A program made the position numbers and the translations under genes. A stretch of 64,000 nt of DNA from Cylicocyclus nassatus (taxonomy: Eukaryota > Nematoda > Chromadorea > Rhabditida > Strongylidae): contig CATQJL010000316.1 in the NCBI GenBank assembly GCA_958299035.1, positions 48,419,585 to 48,483,584 of the forward strand, written 5' to 3'. Position 1 is the stretch's first letter. The number at the start of each line of letters is the position of its first letter. The notes below the pieces were generated by a model that worked only from the letters and a program-made list of their open reading frames with translations, did no database searches and was not told the DNA's origin. Below, piece by piece: positions 1 through 12,436 of this stretch.

Positions 1-47
1 TCCTTGAAAGCTTTAGTGGGAGAAAAGACTGCCTGGATTGGCAGTAA

Positions 48-362
48 CTCGGACGCTCGAAGGGATACCTCCGGAGGGCAAATGGCGGGGTCTGCCATTT
101 CGTGCTCCGGAGTCCTCCCATTTCACCAATTTTGATGCTCCGAGCTCCTCCTCTGGCGCTCCCCCGTCCCATTTCCGCTCCGGAGATATACGTTGTCCGC
201 GCTGCGCGCGGAGAGCAACGCTGTTGCGTCCAGTGAAGATAGTTGAGCGCAGAGAAAAACAGGCGGCGAGAGTGCACGGGGAAAGAGGAGTGACGCGCAA
301 TACACACCTTGCGCACTCTCCGCGCCCTGCGCGGACGGTCTATATCCCTTCGACTGTCTGAG
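48..362. repeat. GC-rich MITE-like element with short terminal inverted repeats
   Basis: A GC-rich block in AT-rich surroundings. Its ends are inverted copies of about 21 bases: the left end reads CTCGGACGCTCGAAGGGATA at 48-67, and the complement of the right end (about 342-362) reads CTCAGACAGTCGAAGGGATA. The interior carries further self-complementary CG-rich stretches around 190-215 and 320-340. The open frames in this block are products of its composition and show no known protein. The superfamily is unknown and no convincing target-site duplication is visible. Confidence 0.5.
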
Positions 363-3300
363 AAGCAACTATACAATTCGTCAGTCCGCATGATTATTTC
401 ATTGATAACAAAGATACTTGAAGAATTTCAAAAGGCTGGAAGAGGAGGACCATGTCTTTGAGAGAGACGGTTAGTTGATTGGTCCTTATGAGTAAAATAT
501 TCTTTGTACAATGTGGCTGATCATTTGATCAAGACATAGAGTGAGAAAACAGTAGGTGAGGTGAGAACAAAGGCTCTGATGAAGTGTGGTTTGATAGTTG
601 AATTCAAATTTGCAGTTTTGAAAGGGCCAAATGTTCCTATCAATCCTAACCATTGCAATTTGTCTTATAGGTTACGAGATACAAACTTTGTAATAAGAAC
701 GACAAAAATGACATAAATCTTTTCAGAGCTGCGACAAAGACATTTGAATGATTTTTTACAATGTTAAGCGCAATCTATGCAATCTTCTGGAAAAGCTAGA
801 AAAAATTTTAAGAAAGTCCCTCATGAATAAAGAGAAAAACAAGTCGAAAAGGCTGCCTTGCAGATACGGCCAATAGCGAATGCACAGCTCCATTAGGTTG
901 GTTCATTATAAATGCACGTTTTTCCTTTTCCATATTGTGAAGCTACTTTTTAAAGCAGAACCGTTTTTCATGGAAGCTTTTTATGGTATATAAAAGCCCG
1001 CTTCTTTTATTTTCTTTTATACTCTTTCGTCTTTGAAAGTTTTTGTAACCGAAGATTCAGGGCTTTAAAGATAAGAGATGAAAATTGAATTTTTTCCTCC
1101 ATTCTACTTGCAATCCATGAAAACTGCTCGACTTTGTTCCAAAAGATGAGTATCGTTATTGCGAAGTTTTGTGTTAAAAAATATTTAACAAAGCAATATT
1201 TTTGAAAAAAGTTTGATCCGAGAAGCTCTGGCTCAAACATGGCTGATTGTTGGGACCATTCTACACTATAAAAACGGTCGGAAAGCCATTACGGAACTTT
1301 CAGTCTGCACAGGTAGAGTAGACTTTCAGTCTGCACAGGTGGACCCAGTACAGCTAATGATAAGAAAACGCAAGGTTTCATCGTTTCTCAAAGAAAAAAA
1401 TTAGAAAAATTTGAAAAAAAAACACGTTTTTAGCTTTCCTAAAGTGCAGAAAAAAAGTGAGTACTTTTAATTCTTCTCAAAACCCAAGTTTCACTCTACT
1501 ATTAGCAATATTTTTGAAAATATTTTTCCGCCATCTTATTGTTAGCACATTTTAGAGTATGTTATGCCGACTATAGCTTTCCAAAAAAAAATTTCGGCAG
1601 CTTTCGGGCTAAAAAATCTTATCTATAGTGACTGCAGGTTTACCAGAATTGCATTGTATAGCTAAAGGTTCCCTGTTTGCATTAGCTTTGTTGCATTTAG
1701 AAATTTGGTATAGAAAAAGAACTACTATTTTGAATCAAAGTTATAGCTTAGAGAGGGTGCATTAGTTATGGACCAACTTAATACAAAAACCTTTGACGGT
1801 ACATGCACCTTAAACATGGAAATTTGGAATATTTATAAATCGGCTAGCTATTCTAAGTGAATTTTTACACAGCTTGCATATGTCCCTACTAATCATTTAT
1901 AACTCCTGAATTGGGTTCTAACAAAAATTTACACCGCTGAGAATTATCTGGCTCAGGCATTCAGAATGTGCCGAAAGTATCTCATTTGTAGATGCCCACA
2001 TGCGATTTTCAGGGCAGCCCATGTGACATTAGTCACCTAACCGGAAGTGCAAATGTACGGAATTTCTTTTTTGGTGTGGTTTTAATTTGCTGTGTAATCC
2101 TGGGCACATACTATCAGAATAAACACTCGCGTCTTAGAAAAAATGCAATAAACTTCCCACGGAATAAACAGCCGCTTGGTCGCTAATGACATTTTTTGTC
2201 AGGAGATTCCCTCGATAGTATTGTGAGGCAAACTGAAGACGTGTGCAAATGCAAGAATCCTATAAACTATGGCATTCTCGGTGGGGCTATGGTGGGGCTA
2301 TTGAGCTGTGATAGAAACTCAACTGTTCGGAAGCATGCCAAAATGCATCATAAAAGTCAGCTTTCGAAACGATCAAAATGATTACTTATCCGGCGGATAT
2401 CCAATTTCTTCTTAGGCATTCTCATTGTAAAACTATGAGACCGTGGTCTGCTATATACCGTCAATAGGTAGTTCTTGTCGCTAGAGTAAAAATTCTCAAA
2501 ACAAGGATGCAAAAAGAATAACTAAAATAATTAAATAATATTACCGATCTTGGTGTGGCTCAACAATGAAATCAATACAATACGAAAGCAGACTGGTTCC
2601 AACAGCAGATCATCCAGAGAGTTGCCTAGCACCAATTTCATTTCCAGATTAGTCAACGCGTATTGTTCCCGAAATTCGATGTATTTAATTAACAAAAAAA
2701 AACAGCTCAAGTCTCTGCGCTTTTTCTATGATGTTTGGTCTGTCAGCAGATCAAATCAGTACACTCTTTGGAGCTCAGTGGATTTTGACTAATGGCCTAT
2801 ATCACAAAGAACTCTGCCATAAACAGCATTGCGATTACAGTATAACGCGAAGTCATATGCGACTGATTTGAAGTTGATTAGCTCGCTGCTTTTGACCTTA
2901 TGTTGTGTTCGTATACAACCAAAAATGAAGCTGCATAGTGACAAGACGCATTTCCTTTTGTTTGTAATCCATTCTACCACTCTCAAAGATTTGCGTCAGA
3001 TAGCTGTACACCAAATATGTATGCGAATGCGGAGATAAATTCTCATCTTCTAGGTTTCAATCCTGGACATTTTTTATAGCATATGAAACAGTTAAGTGCA
3101 TATTATGATATGTTGGAGAGTAGAGGACCCCAGAACCGTTTCAAACATGCATTCTTCCAACGCAGATTAGAAAAAATTTTTTGTTCGCAGGATGAGTGAA
3201 AAAGTTGCATCGAATGACCCGAGCTGCTCGCCACTTGTTTTTCTGTGAGCTTTGAGATGACCAGATAATGAAATCTGGTAACTTCAAATAACTTTGAAAA

Positions 3301-5219
3301 ATTTCAAAAGCAAGCAATGACGAGAAAATCTGAACTGCATCTCACAGGGTTTGCACTTTTCTATTCGTCGCTTGAATGTCTTCGGAGGGTTGGTATATAA
3401 ACGGAACTTGTTGGCCAATAGCATGGCTTTCAAATTTTGGTGATTTTCCAGAAGATCTTTCATTGTACTGCAGTAAACGCACAGCCATTCGATAGAGAAT
3501 GGGGAGATGCATCAAACAGTACCAAGAACCTCAAAACGAAAATACTTTCGGTATGACCTAATATCTACATACTCAATCATGGCCAAATTCCGTCACCCGC
3601 AAACGGTCGGAATAGAACATAATTGATAAGTGAGTTATTTGTTTAGAATTTCTTTTGGCCCAGCACCACTCACAAACTTTACAGAAAAAAGTTCTAGACA
3701 CAAGTAAGCACCTTGAAATTTTTGAGGACTTAGGTGATCGAAAATAATTATACAGTAATTACGGCACAATTTTGTGCTCTTCAAAACTCGGGGATTAGAG
3801 GAAAGTGATGCAACGAGTGAACGAGTTCTCCAAAGCCAAAACTATCGAAGAGATCTGCACACAATTTCAAGGGAGGAACTAAAGAAAATTACTTAATTTA
3901 TCCGACCATATTTCAATTCGGATGAAAATTTTTGTATATCAGCTAGAGTCAAGCATGTAGAAACAGCAGTCGAAAACGACTCTGATGGTTACTAACGCAT
4001 ATTAGAGTAATGCAAATGATTCAATAGTTTTAGAACAGTTGCTTGAAAAGACAGAACGTTGTATCCATTTGCGCATAAAATGTTCACTTGTTGGTGTCCT
4101 GATTTACTGGTCTCCTTGAAAACGGTACAAACTTTCCGTACATATAATCGTGGTGCATTTTAACAGTCAAGCACACATGCCCGGATAAAGCGAAATGCGC
4201 AGGGAGGGCAGGTAAGCGCAAGGGTGCTCTTATGATCCTTTGGTTTCGAAACACATACATAAATCACAGATGTAAATTTGATTGCTTTTCTGGTTCTTTG
4301 ACATATGGGACTGGACTGCTATCATGGAGTTTTATCACTGCAGACACTCCTGAATGAAGAGGTAACATAAGCACAAGAAGGGATTGCGGTTTAGCCAAGA
4401 AGGGATGTGATTGTGTCGACGAAATCCATCAAAAAAGGTTGAGGATCTGGACAATGATGAAGATGTGTGCAAAGTAGTATTATTCAGATCACAGCTCTTC
4501 TCGAACAGATGTGAAGCTCGCGTGAGATTTAAAGACAGATCAAGTCGTATGATGTTAAGCACTATACTGTGAGGAACACCATGCCTGTACTACGCTGGTT
4601 TATGCGCATCATTGCTGATAGAGTTATGTCAACGAATGCTCGTATTATTTCCAGCGAATAGCCTAGGGCTACGAATAACATGGCAGAATGATTAATGCCA
4701 TTTGAGGCGACGGCTGCCTCATTGTCTAATTGATTCAATTCCGCCACGGCTGCCAATGACCTCGTCCTCGCAGCAGCTTCGACTTAATTGGACCGCTCTA
4801 GTGAAGTGAGCAGCCAGTATGCTGCACATTGGTATATGAGTTTGCGAGCCCAGCATATTCTAGGGCGCCACTATGAGACAAGGATGGGGACGGGCAGGCA
4901 AGGGCAGGAAAAGTTCAAAATCAAAGCTTTTTCACAAAAACACTCTCAAATTTCAAAGGAGTAGGAAGAAATTTTGGCGCAAACTTCTTGAACAGTGAGT
5001 GCGCTCGGAAAGGAAAAGTTTCCAGTTGGGAGCTCCATCCATATGAAACCCACTAGAAGACTGCACTGCATATCGTCCAGTCTTCATTCATTCTCAGTTC
5101 TCTTTTATTCTGAGACTAGTTTTGATTCATTTCTAAGTTCTCTGTTATTCTAAGTTCTCTGCACCTTTCTAGCTAGATGATGTTGGCTTGTTTGTCCGCC
5201 CAGCAATGGCGCAAAATTC
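363..5219. other. AT-rich intergenic stretch, no gene recognised
   Basis: About 4.9 kb of AT-rich sequence. It contains only short open frames with no recognisable domain, splice structure or codon pattern. A minus-strand pair of short frames at 4335-4756 reads slightly more protein-like, with one hydrophobic stretch. They are unlike any family I know, and no splice sites join them convincingly. Confidence 0.5.
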
Positions 5220-5433
5220 CCCTATTTTCAAGTCTATAAGCCGCACTTTTTCAAATTTTCAAACGAGCTGCTCAGCCGCTTCATTGTGTTTCGAAAAGCG
5301 GTTCTTATGCAGCACGATTCTTTCAGTCAATACGCACACGGTATAGGGTCCTTTGGTTGCGAGGTCCTTTGATGGTTCGGGCTGGTTGATGTAAGCTAGG
5401 ACCACCTCGCGGCTTATACACCTGAAAATAGGG
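5220..5433. repeat. MITE, CCCTATTTTCA family, copy 1
   Basis: Imperfect terminal inverted repeats: the left end reads CCCTATTTTCAAGTCTATAA and the complement of the right end reads CCCTATTTTCAGGTGTATAA. TA follows the right end, while the left flank is TC, so the left TA of the expected duplication may have mutated. The interior (about 5268-5390) is clearly similar to the interior of the element at 59106-59322, so the two belong to one family with different end variants. No coding capacity. A Tc1/mariner-type relationship is inferred from the TA flank only. Confidence 0.75.
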
Positions 5434-6261
5434 TATGTGAATTTTTCATTGTTGGGACTTGATTTCCAGCCTATGTTTGCAAAGCTAAATTGCTGCACAA
5501 AAAAACTTTCTCTATTAAATGCGGATGACTGCAGTGGTAGGGACGAGAAATAAGGGTAAGATGGGGCAGCAGTGCTCGTACATAACAAAGGATTGTTTGG
5601 AGATGCCACAGATCATAGACGATCCTCGCATGCTTCTTGATTGTGAATGAGCGGATGAGATGACTTCGCCGTAAAGTGCCAGTTACCTATTGATGTGGTC
5701 TATCCAAAAGTAATTGGATCTCCCTGCAATTAGAACTGTACGGTAAGCGAAAGCAAATGTATTTTTAGGAACTTAATTTGTAGACATCAAATGAAAACGC
5801 CTATTGTTCACTAGGACGATTTTTCATACGGTTCGCAATTCTTGCAGCTTTTCGAGCGGATGTCTGCTGAACCTGATTCTAAAGAACTAAGAACTCAATA
5901 AATGTCAAATGCAAGCATCTCTGCAATCGACTTTATTTTCAAATTGATATCTACTTGTTTTGTGCTAGTGTTTCAGATTTTTACCAGTTTTTTATATGTT
6001 TCTAAACTGCTAATCAGGGCGAAAACAACCATTTTCATGGACATTTGTGTCTTTGAAAGCTTTGTTTTTGATTTTTTTTCAATGATTACTTTTCGCATAA
6101 AGTTTGTTCATTCTGTGGTTCCTTGCCCTAAAATGACAGCAAAAGGGAAATATTCCTTATTGCACTACTGCAGTGAACCCAACAGGCAAATTAGCAATCT
6201 CTTTCGAAACATATGTAGTGTTTGCAGGGGACTTGTACTACGAAATGCTTATCGAGATATA

Positions 6262-7346
6262 CAGGGTGGTCCACATGAAATGTGACGCATAAAAGCTTTC
6301 GTAACTTTGCTAATACTCAATGAAATTAAAAACTTCTGTATCTATCTGAAAGACAAGAAAATTCTGTATAAGTCCTCATAGACTGCTTTCAAGAAGTCCA
6401 TCTTCGGCTCTAATGACAGAATTTCTGCTCGGAGAAATTTTCAAAATGCGCGCAATGGTTTTTGGCGGAAATTTCATCCCAGGCTTTCACTAGGTCTCCT
6501 TTAGCAAATCTAATGACCTGGGTTTGGAAGAGCGGACCTTTTGCTTACAGATAGAAAAGGCGGAGAATTTGTGGGTTCAAGAATGTTCGATTCGGAAGGC
6601 CAAAATTGTCTGTTCGTATGTAGCAAATATGAAGTTTGATGGATTGCAAAAAAACCATTTTTTGGTCTATTTCATTCCAGGTTTCGAAGATATTCGTCTT
6701 CTCCATATTCTTTTGTCCCGTTGTGCTTGTTCCCGACTTCGGTTCTTACTAAAACATGGTCAAGCTTGAAGGTTTATTAAAGGCAGTCGCCATGGCAACA
6801 AAAATCGAAATTTTTCTTTCGAAATTTTGGAAAAAGCATTAAAAGCAAACTCTGAAGGGCTGTGGCACTTTCTTGAATCAAAGAAAATTCTATAGACACT
6901 TTTGGAAATTTTTAGCATGACTAGATACCAATTTACAGCGAAAAGAAGAAATTGAAGTTGTGTAAAATCCATCGTTTGGACACTGGAAAAAAATGACGTT
7001 TAGCCCTCTTGCTCGCCCATCCTTGAACCAACAAACACTCTTTTCTGTCAGCCTGAAAGAAAAAGTCTGCTCTTCAATACCTATGTCATTTGATTTGCCA
7101 AAAAGAAACCCGGTGAGAGCTTGGGAGCAGAAACCATCGCGCGCAAATCGAAGAATCTTTGGAAGAGGTTTGAAGGAGAAAAAACGATTTAAAAAAAAGC
7201 AGGGACAAATATCTCGAACGTTAGTTTATAGTTCTTATACAGAATTCTCTTCTCTATCAGGCGAGGACAAAAGCTTCTGATTTCATCCAGTCCTTGCAAA
7301 GTTATAATATTTTTTTGTTGTGTCACATTTCATGTGGACCACCCTG
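6262..7346. mobile_element. Non-autonomous TA-flanked (mariner-like) DNA transposon, 1.09 kb
   Basis: Inverted repeats of about 26 bases bound the element: CAGGGTGGTCCACATGAAAT at the left and the complement of ATTTCATGTGGACCACCCTG at the right. TA lies immediately outside both ends (6260-6261 and 7347-7348), as Tc1/mariner elements produce. The CAGGGTG terminus is common in this group. The interior has two short open frames (6524-6769 and 6993-7280) with no DDE/D motif or helix-turn-helix that I can recognise, so it is probably a deletion derivative or has an unrelated filler. A similar CAGGGTGTCTC end without a partner lies at 58282. Confidence 0.8.
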
Positions 7347-7538
7347 TAGTATCAGAAAAGGTTTGAACTCACAAATATCTAGCATAAACATGACCCGTCG
7401 TTATGGTTCTTATAAGTCGCATAAAAATTATATGCGAATGCAATCACGGAACTCTCGGTCGTATTAAGTTGTCCCGAGAGTTTTGTCCGTTTTTCATAGC
7501 TCACTAAAACTCACAGAGCACCAATCATGGACGACTTA

Positions 7539-7766
7539 AGGGCCGGGCATACTTCACGCGATTTCAGTCGCGACGCGACTTGGCAATTATCCAACTGTCG
7601 ATAACTCACTAAGCACACTTTAAATGTACAGAAGATAGGGCATTTTATCAATCCACGTAAGTTATACATACTATGCATGTGCAGAACGCTAGTGTTGGAT
7701 CTGAAGACTTGTGGCGAATTGCCAAATCGCGTCGCGACTGAAATCGCGTGAAGTATGCGCGGCCCT
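7539..7766. repeat. PIF/Harbinger-type MITE with TTA duplication
   Basis: The 228-bp element begins AGGGCCGGGCATACTTCACG, and the complement of its right end begins AGGGCCGCGCATACTTCACG. The inverted repeats extend about 50 bases. TTA lies directly outside both ends (7536-7538 and 7767-7769), which is the 3-bp duplication expected of PIF/Harbinger. A Harbinger-like transposase gene lies in the same window at 26.7-27.7 kb, but I cannot show that it recognises these ends. A worn copy of one end lies near 23290-23347. Confidence 0.8.
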
Positions 7767-8006
7767 TTAGGTGCCATTTGATTCAAATTTTTATACTCTT
7801 TCTCACAGCTATATTTGCTCTCTGATCTACAATGTCTTTGAATGTTATCGCCATGGCTTTTGGAGCAGCTCAGCAGTAACGCCAAATCTCTGCTAAAGTT
7901 CAAAAATTTTTATCCTGACGTTTCCAAAGAGCGCTGCTGTTATAGAGCAAACCTTTGGTGTGCCCGTTTTAGAGTACATGGTCTACATTTACGAAGACCG
8001 TTATAA

Positions 8007-8427
8007 TCTTATATATAAAGCTGAATGTCTGTCTGTATGTATGTCTGTCTGTACGTATGTGCGGAATAGAAATTTTTATTTCTGAACCGATTTGGACCAA
8101 ACTTGGCACACATATACTTCGGGGCAGGGAGCGTGTCATAGGCTACTTTTCGTTATCGATCGATATCGATTTTATCGATATCGATCGATATCGATTTTAT
8201 CGATATCGATCGATAACGATCGATATCGATAAAATCGATATAGGGGGCTGGGATTTTGCACAGGGGGGTAATCGAGCATGCTGATCAACCCCTCCTAGCT
8301 CAAATTTTGCAAAAAATCGATAAAATCGATATCGATCGATAACGAAAAGTAGCCTATGACACGCTCCCTGCCCCGAAGTGTATGTGTGCAAAGTTTGGTC
8401 CCGGGCGGAGCCGGGTTTGCCATCTAG
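8007..8427 (+). mobile_element. Non-autonomous Helitron, complete ends
   Basis: All expected Helitron ends are present. It starts with TC (TCTTATATATAAAGCTGAAT) and ends with CTAG, with a GC hairpin (CCCGGgcggagCCGGG) about 12 bases before the end. The insertion lies between A (8006) and T (8428) without target duplication. The 5' part carries CTGT/ATGT repeats and a motif read as CCGATTTGGACCAAACTTGG. The interior holds a block of GATC/ATCGAT palindromes (see 8152-8346). No coding capacity. Confidence 0.85.
8152..8346. repeat. ATCGAT-rich palindromic array inside the Helitron
   Basis: A run of alternating blocks such as cgatcgatatcgattttatc, repeated and inverted several times between 8152 and 8245, with a further inverted copy at 8318-8346. 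It is full of ATCGAT and GATCGATC sites, and each half can pair with the other, so single-stranded DNA here would form nested hairpins. The two flanks also share inverted pieces (agcctatgacacgctccctg at 8351-8370 against 8128-8147). Confidence 0.8.
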
Positions 8428-9212
8428 TTATTAATAAAAACCGTGGCTTTTTGATTACATTTACATATAACGTAAATTTACAGAAAATTCCAAAAAGCTG
8501 CTTTTAAGCAAATCAAACTTGGTTATGTTGCACAAATAATGCTAAATAAGAATTATGTTTCAATTCGCAGAAACATTAAAAGCTTTCGTGTATTTGCTGC
8601 AGTTGCTGTTTCATGACTTTGCCAAAAATCGAGACCTCCGATGAAATACTTTTTTGAAGCTAAAAAGAGCAGATTATGAGAATCTAAAAATATTGCCTTC
8701 TATTCCGAGAACTGCTCTATTTGATCCATACTTAACCCTTTCCGGAACTTTGGAATGAAATGAGCAGATAAAATTGACCTGTGGAGAATTTTGGCAATTA
8801 TCAAAAAAGCATACGGGATTTTGGTCCGAAAATGCTTCCATATGAAAGAGAAGCAAAAACTGCATCGAATGCACGTTGACATTCAGACCTTTATTGTGCG
8901 TGGTTTTTTTGTGGTTTGAATAAAAACGGACAAAACTTTCGGGACGACCTAATAATAATAAAATTATCAGGACTGCTGGAAGGACTAATATTGGAAAAAC
9001 GAAAAGAATTTCTGTCAGCGGCTAAAACTTCCGAAAAAAATGCATTTCTGCCATCACAGAGAAAGCAAGATGAGCAGGTCCCTCTAGATTTTTTTTCTGC
9101 AAAAAATTTGCACGAGATAAATTTGTGAAATTCAAGATTGGCCGTAATGCTCACAAGGGAAGCATGTTTAATCAAAGTGGCCTTTCTAGATAGGATGTAT
9201 AGGTCGTTTTTT
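8428..9212. other. AT-rich spacer, nothing recognised
   Basis: About 0.8 kb without a recognisable gene. Both strands carry short overlapping open frames at 8674-9175, but none shows a domain. The segment ends at a worn 19-base piece, TTAAGGCAGTGTCCAGGCTA at about 9211, which matches the terminus of the foldback element at 48086-48544. Confidence 0.4.
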
Positions 9213-9470
9213 AAGGCAGTGTCCAGGCTAGATGTAAACCCCTTCGATTAGTGTAAAATCCTGAATGTAGGCCCCATGATAGGGGCATCGATGGTCCGTG
9301 CCTCTGATGTTGTCTTTGAATGGAGATAAGGGACCTGGAACAGCCAAAGTGGTATCACCCGGCCCAGATCCTATCAGACTCCGCCCACCCATGTACTGAA
9401 CGTCCTCGCCCTCAAGACAAGGCTCAGGAATTGGGGTTTTGGGGGTTTTGGACTATTAGAACTTCATAAT
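9213..9470 (-). other. Uncertain coding-like stretch next to a foldback-element end
   Basis: Starting from the repeat end at 9211-9230, the minus strand stays open for about 60 codons (roughly 9231-9415). The composition is relatively GC-rich, with several Gly, Pro and Asp residues, but I recognise no family and no splice sites. A G-rich run (ggggttttgggggttttgg, about 9436-9454) follows and could form a quadruplex. This is possibly an exon remnant and possibly chance. Confidence 0.2.
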
Positions 9471-9892
9471 TGGGTTAGCTTGTTTGGGCCTGACACTTTC
9501 GCATTGTGCAATCTCTTCTATCGGAGTTTGTTCTCTCTCCAGAGTTTTGGTTGGGCGGGTTTTATCAATATTACTACCAATACACCTGCTTCCAACATAT
9601 ACAGTTGCTTATGTTGAATAAGAGCATTTTTGCTAAGAGCAGGGGGCATGAGACAGACTCCATCGAACCTCTATACCTGTGATGACATCATATATGTTTA
9701 AACAAGCTCACTCCCTTTCCATTCCCAGAAAGATTTTGCGGACTGGACTTGAACTGATTCAGTGGGGAGTTTGCCTTTTTTTTTGTTTTATTTTTTGTTG
9801 CTGGTTGTTTGGTGTGATGCTTTGTTTTTCTGTTGTATGGGCACGCCTTGTGCGTATTAAATAAAATAAGAAAAATAATTGTAGTCACGCCA

Positions 9893-9950
9893 CGGAAAGG
9901 CCCCAGAATGGCAATGACATGGGAGGCAAAATTTTGGGTGGACGCTGCCT
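9893..9950 (-). repeat. Fragment of the 357-bp GTCCACCCA MITE family
   Basis: About 60 bases ending in attttgggtggacgctgcct, matching the end of the element at 21441-21797 in the same left-to-right order (aaggccc..gaatggcaa..acatgg..ggtggacg). Only one terminus is present, so this is a truncated copy. Confidence 0.65.
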
Positions 9951-10654
9951 TTTGAATCGTGACAAGGATTTGACTGCAGTCTTTGTGCCCACAAGAGCCG
10001 TAAATGAAATACAGAAAGGTATCACATCAACGCTCAGCCTAGTCACTTCCAGTGTCTAAATACTATCATATACATAGAAAGAAAAAGCTTTTTAGTAAAG
10101 ACAAAAACCAATAAAATGCGGTTGCCGGAAGCGCGTGCGCGCGGTTGTGCTAAGCCACCATTTTCAGAGTGACTATACGATGTCAAACATATCATTTCTA
10201 GGTTAGCTGCAGAGATAGTGGGAATGCACAGGACTGCTTTTTCTGAAAATCTGAAAATTATAGTTTTCGCGGTTTTTAATTCAATTCCGTAACTGTTTCA
10301 GAAAGAAACGATAACGAGATATACAACTTCTGATGTGTAGTATATATACATGACGAATGGAGCATCCAGTGATTTTATTTGGACAAAGATATGGTTCCTT
10401 CAAAAATCTTCTGGCATCCGATTACAGATTGCGTCTTTCAACTCGAGGTGTACTGAAGCTGGTGCAAGCAATCACATGTCTTCTTACAGCGCTTGCTTTG
10501 TTCTATCGAAGGGTATCCTGCATCCAAAATAGAGTAATATTTATTGCGCCAAAAAATTCAAAATTGTAACAAACTTTCGTGACGACCTAATAATATTAAA
10601 CGATCACGAATAAATCAAAATAATAAGTCAATTAAATCAAAAAAATTTTAACCT

Positions 10655-10860
10655 GCGAAACTGAATGTCTGTATGTCTATGTGTTTGTATGCGTGTCTGT
10701 TACCCATCATCCTCCGAATAGAATTCCTTCTCTTGACCGATCAGGACCAAACTTTGAGTATGCATACTTTCGGATGGGGGAGGGGGGGGGGGGGTGTCGT
10801 AGGCTACTTTGTGTTATCAATAGAAATCAATTTTGTAAGGGGTTGCAGTCAACATAGGGC
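10655..10860 (+). repeat. Decayed Helitron 5' remnant
   Basis: The order of motifs found at the 5' side of the Helitron at 8007 recurs in worn form: gcgaaactgaatgtctgtat, CTGT/ATGT repeats, gaccgatcaggaccaaactt, tatgcatactttcgg, a G-run, and gtaggctactttgtgttatc. No hairpin or CTRR end follows, so this is a 3'-truncated copy. The G-run at about 10778-10793 is a simple-sequence expansion. Confidence 0.6.
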
Positions 10861-11927
10861 GATAAATGAGCACTGCATTGCAAACTTTTTAACAAAAGAT
10901 AACTAGTCGAACTAGCGTCCAGCAAGGATATGTACATCACTGCGATCCCTTCTCGAAACTAGGGAAATATCCTCCAATTCGCGAAACGGTTCTGTGAAAG
11001 CTTTGGCAGTGGTTCACGACTATGTCTAGTTTACCAAAAGCAGCTCCTGATAGGAAGATATAAACTTGTTGTTAAGCTAGGGAGAGGCTTGGCTATCTAC
11101 AGAACCTTCTTTTTCTTTATTTACTGAATTAATGAACTAATGATGTGTTATCGTGAATTTCAAGAGATTTGCTGATTGAACCATGAATGACCGAGTTCTC
11201 CTGGATACCATTTTGGAGTGTAAAATCAATATAGAATACCTCAGGCATGATTGTCTGAGTGACCTCACATCTTACGACAAGTTCACACGCAATTTCGATT
11301 GATTACTGATCGATTTGCATTGAGGATAGCAATTTTTGAAGGCAAGTGCAAGATTTTTTTTATTTGAAGCAGATTCTAAAAATTATAAGTAAAGTGTGAT
11401 TTTCCAAAATTCTAAGAAAAGTTTGTGTGATATGACCGCATATTTGCAAAACGAGTGATATCTAATTGTGCGAAACACTATCAAATCTAATGATTACACC
11501 AGTTGCTAAAATCAATTTGCTCGGAACAAAATTCGCCTATAATGTTTGTTTTGGATTCTCGCCATAATGGAATTTGGTTTCAGCTATGATTGGTGTAATT
11601 TACTTTTTCATAAAAGAGATAATCATGTTGGTCATCTCAGCGGTAATAATAGCATGTCTTCGATAAGCTGACTTCGTTTTAGACCAAACTTGAAAGTGTA
11701 CAATAATGAATTTTCAATCTAACAACAGATGTAAACAAAGAGAATTGAAACACTTTTCCAAGCATTTTCGAAACAAATCCCTCACATTTTCAATGAGTCA
11801 ATTTGGGACAAACCTACTAGTAGGAACAAAAAAATAAACTGGATTAAAAAAGAGCTTGCGAACTAATTTGTAAGGAAACATGATTTTGAAAGCTGATTTT
11901 CAATTCAGGAAATTTTGAAATCTACTG
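10861..11927. other. AT-rich spacer, nothing recognised
   Basis: About 1 kb of AT-rich sequence with no open frame above noise and no repeat I can pair within the window. Confidence 0.4.
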
Positions 11928-11994
11928 TATAGGGCTTATCAAACTGAAGATGGAGATGCTGGTGCAAAAGACACCCAATTTGATAAGCCCTATA
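11928..11994. repeat. Short perfect inverted repeat (hairpin)
   Basis: TATAGGGCTTATCAAA at 11928-11943 is the exact complement of 11979-11994, with a 35-base spacer. It is either a very short MITE core or a hairpin, and carries no terminator or RNA-gene signature. Confidence 0.75.
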
Positions 11995-12295
11995 TATCCA
12001 AATTGCAACCAACTGAAGAAGCTCTCTCAACTGCGATATCAACATTTCTATTGTTTGTGCAATTATTACTCGTACTCGATTCTACTGCAGACCGGACAAA
12101 ACCTGTAGATCTAGAAGTCCGCTCTTTTACAGTAGCATTTCGCAGATTTGAAAGCAGACATTATCGCCGGAATGGATTTCAATAATGTACATCTCCTTAC
12201 TGAATGACAGTGCGACTTGCTAAGCTTTCCTCTTAAGTAAAAAGTGGTTGACTAAGGCTCTTATGCGTAAGTCACCGCTAAAGAGGGGGAGATCC

Positions 12296-12315
12296 GGGTC
12301 TGTAGTAATCTCCCC
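12296..12315 (+). repeat. GGGYCKGTAGTAATC terminal motif, copy 1
   Basis: GGGTCTGTAGTAATCTCCCC. The same 20-base signature recurs at 16629, 26063 and (inverted) 46662-46680, each time at the edge of a GC-rich block. It is probably the conserved end of a repeat family whose other end I cannot place here. Confidence 0.55.
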
Positions 12316-12436
12316 GTAAGCGTCACAACAAGACCACGCTAGGGTCGCGACAACTCAGAGTATATCACGGACCTAGCGAGAGCCTCGTCAATGCCTCCTC
12401 AAAACTTGCGCACCTATTGGTGCACCGAACCCTTGA

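Noticed and set aside
8057..8391. Frames rich in Ile-Asp-Arg-Tyr repeats
   Set aside because: They are translations of the ATCGAT palindrome array inside a Helitron.
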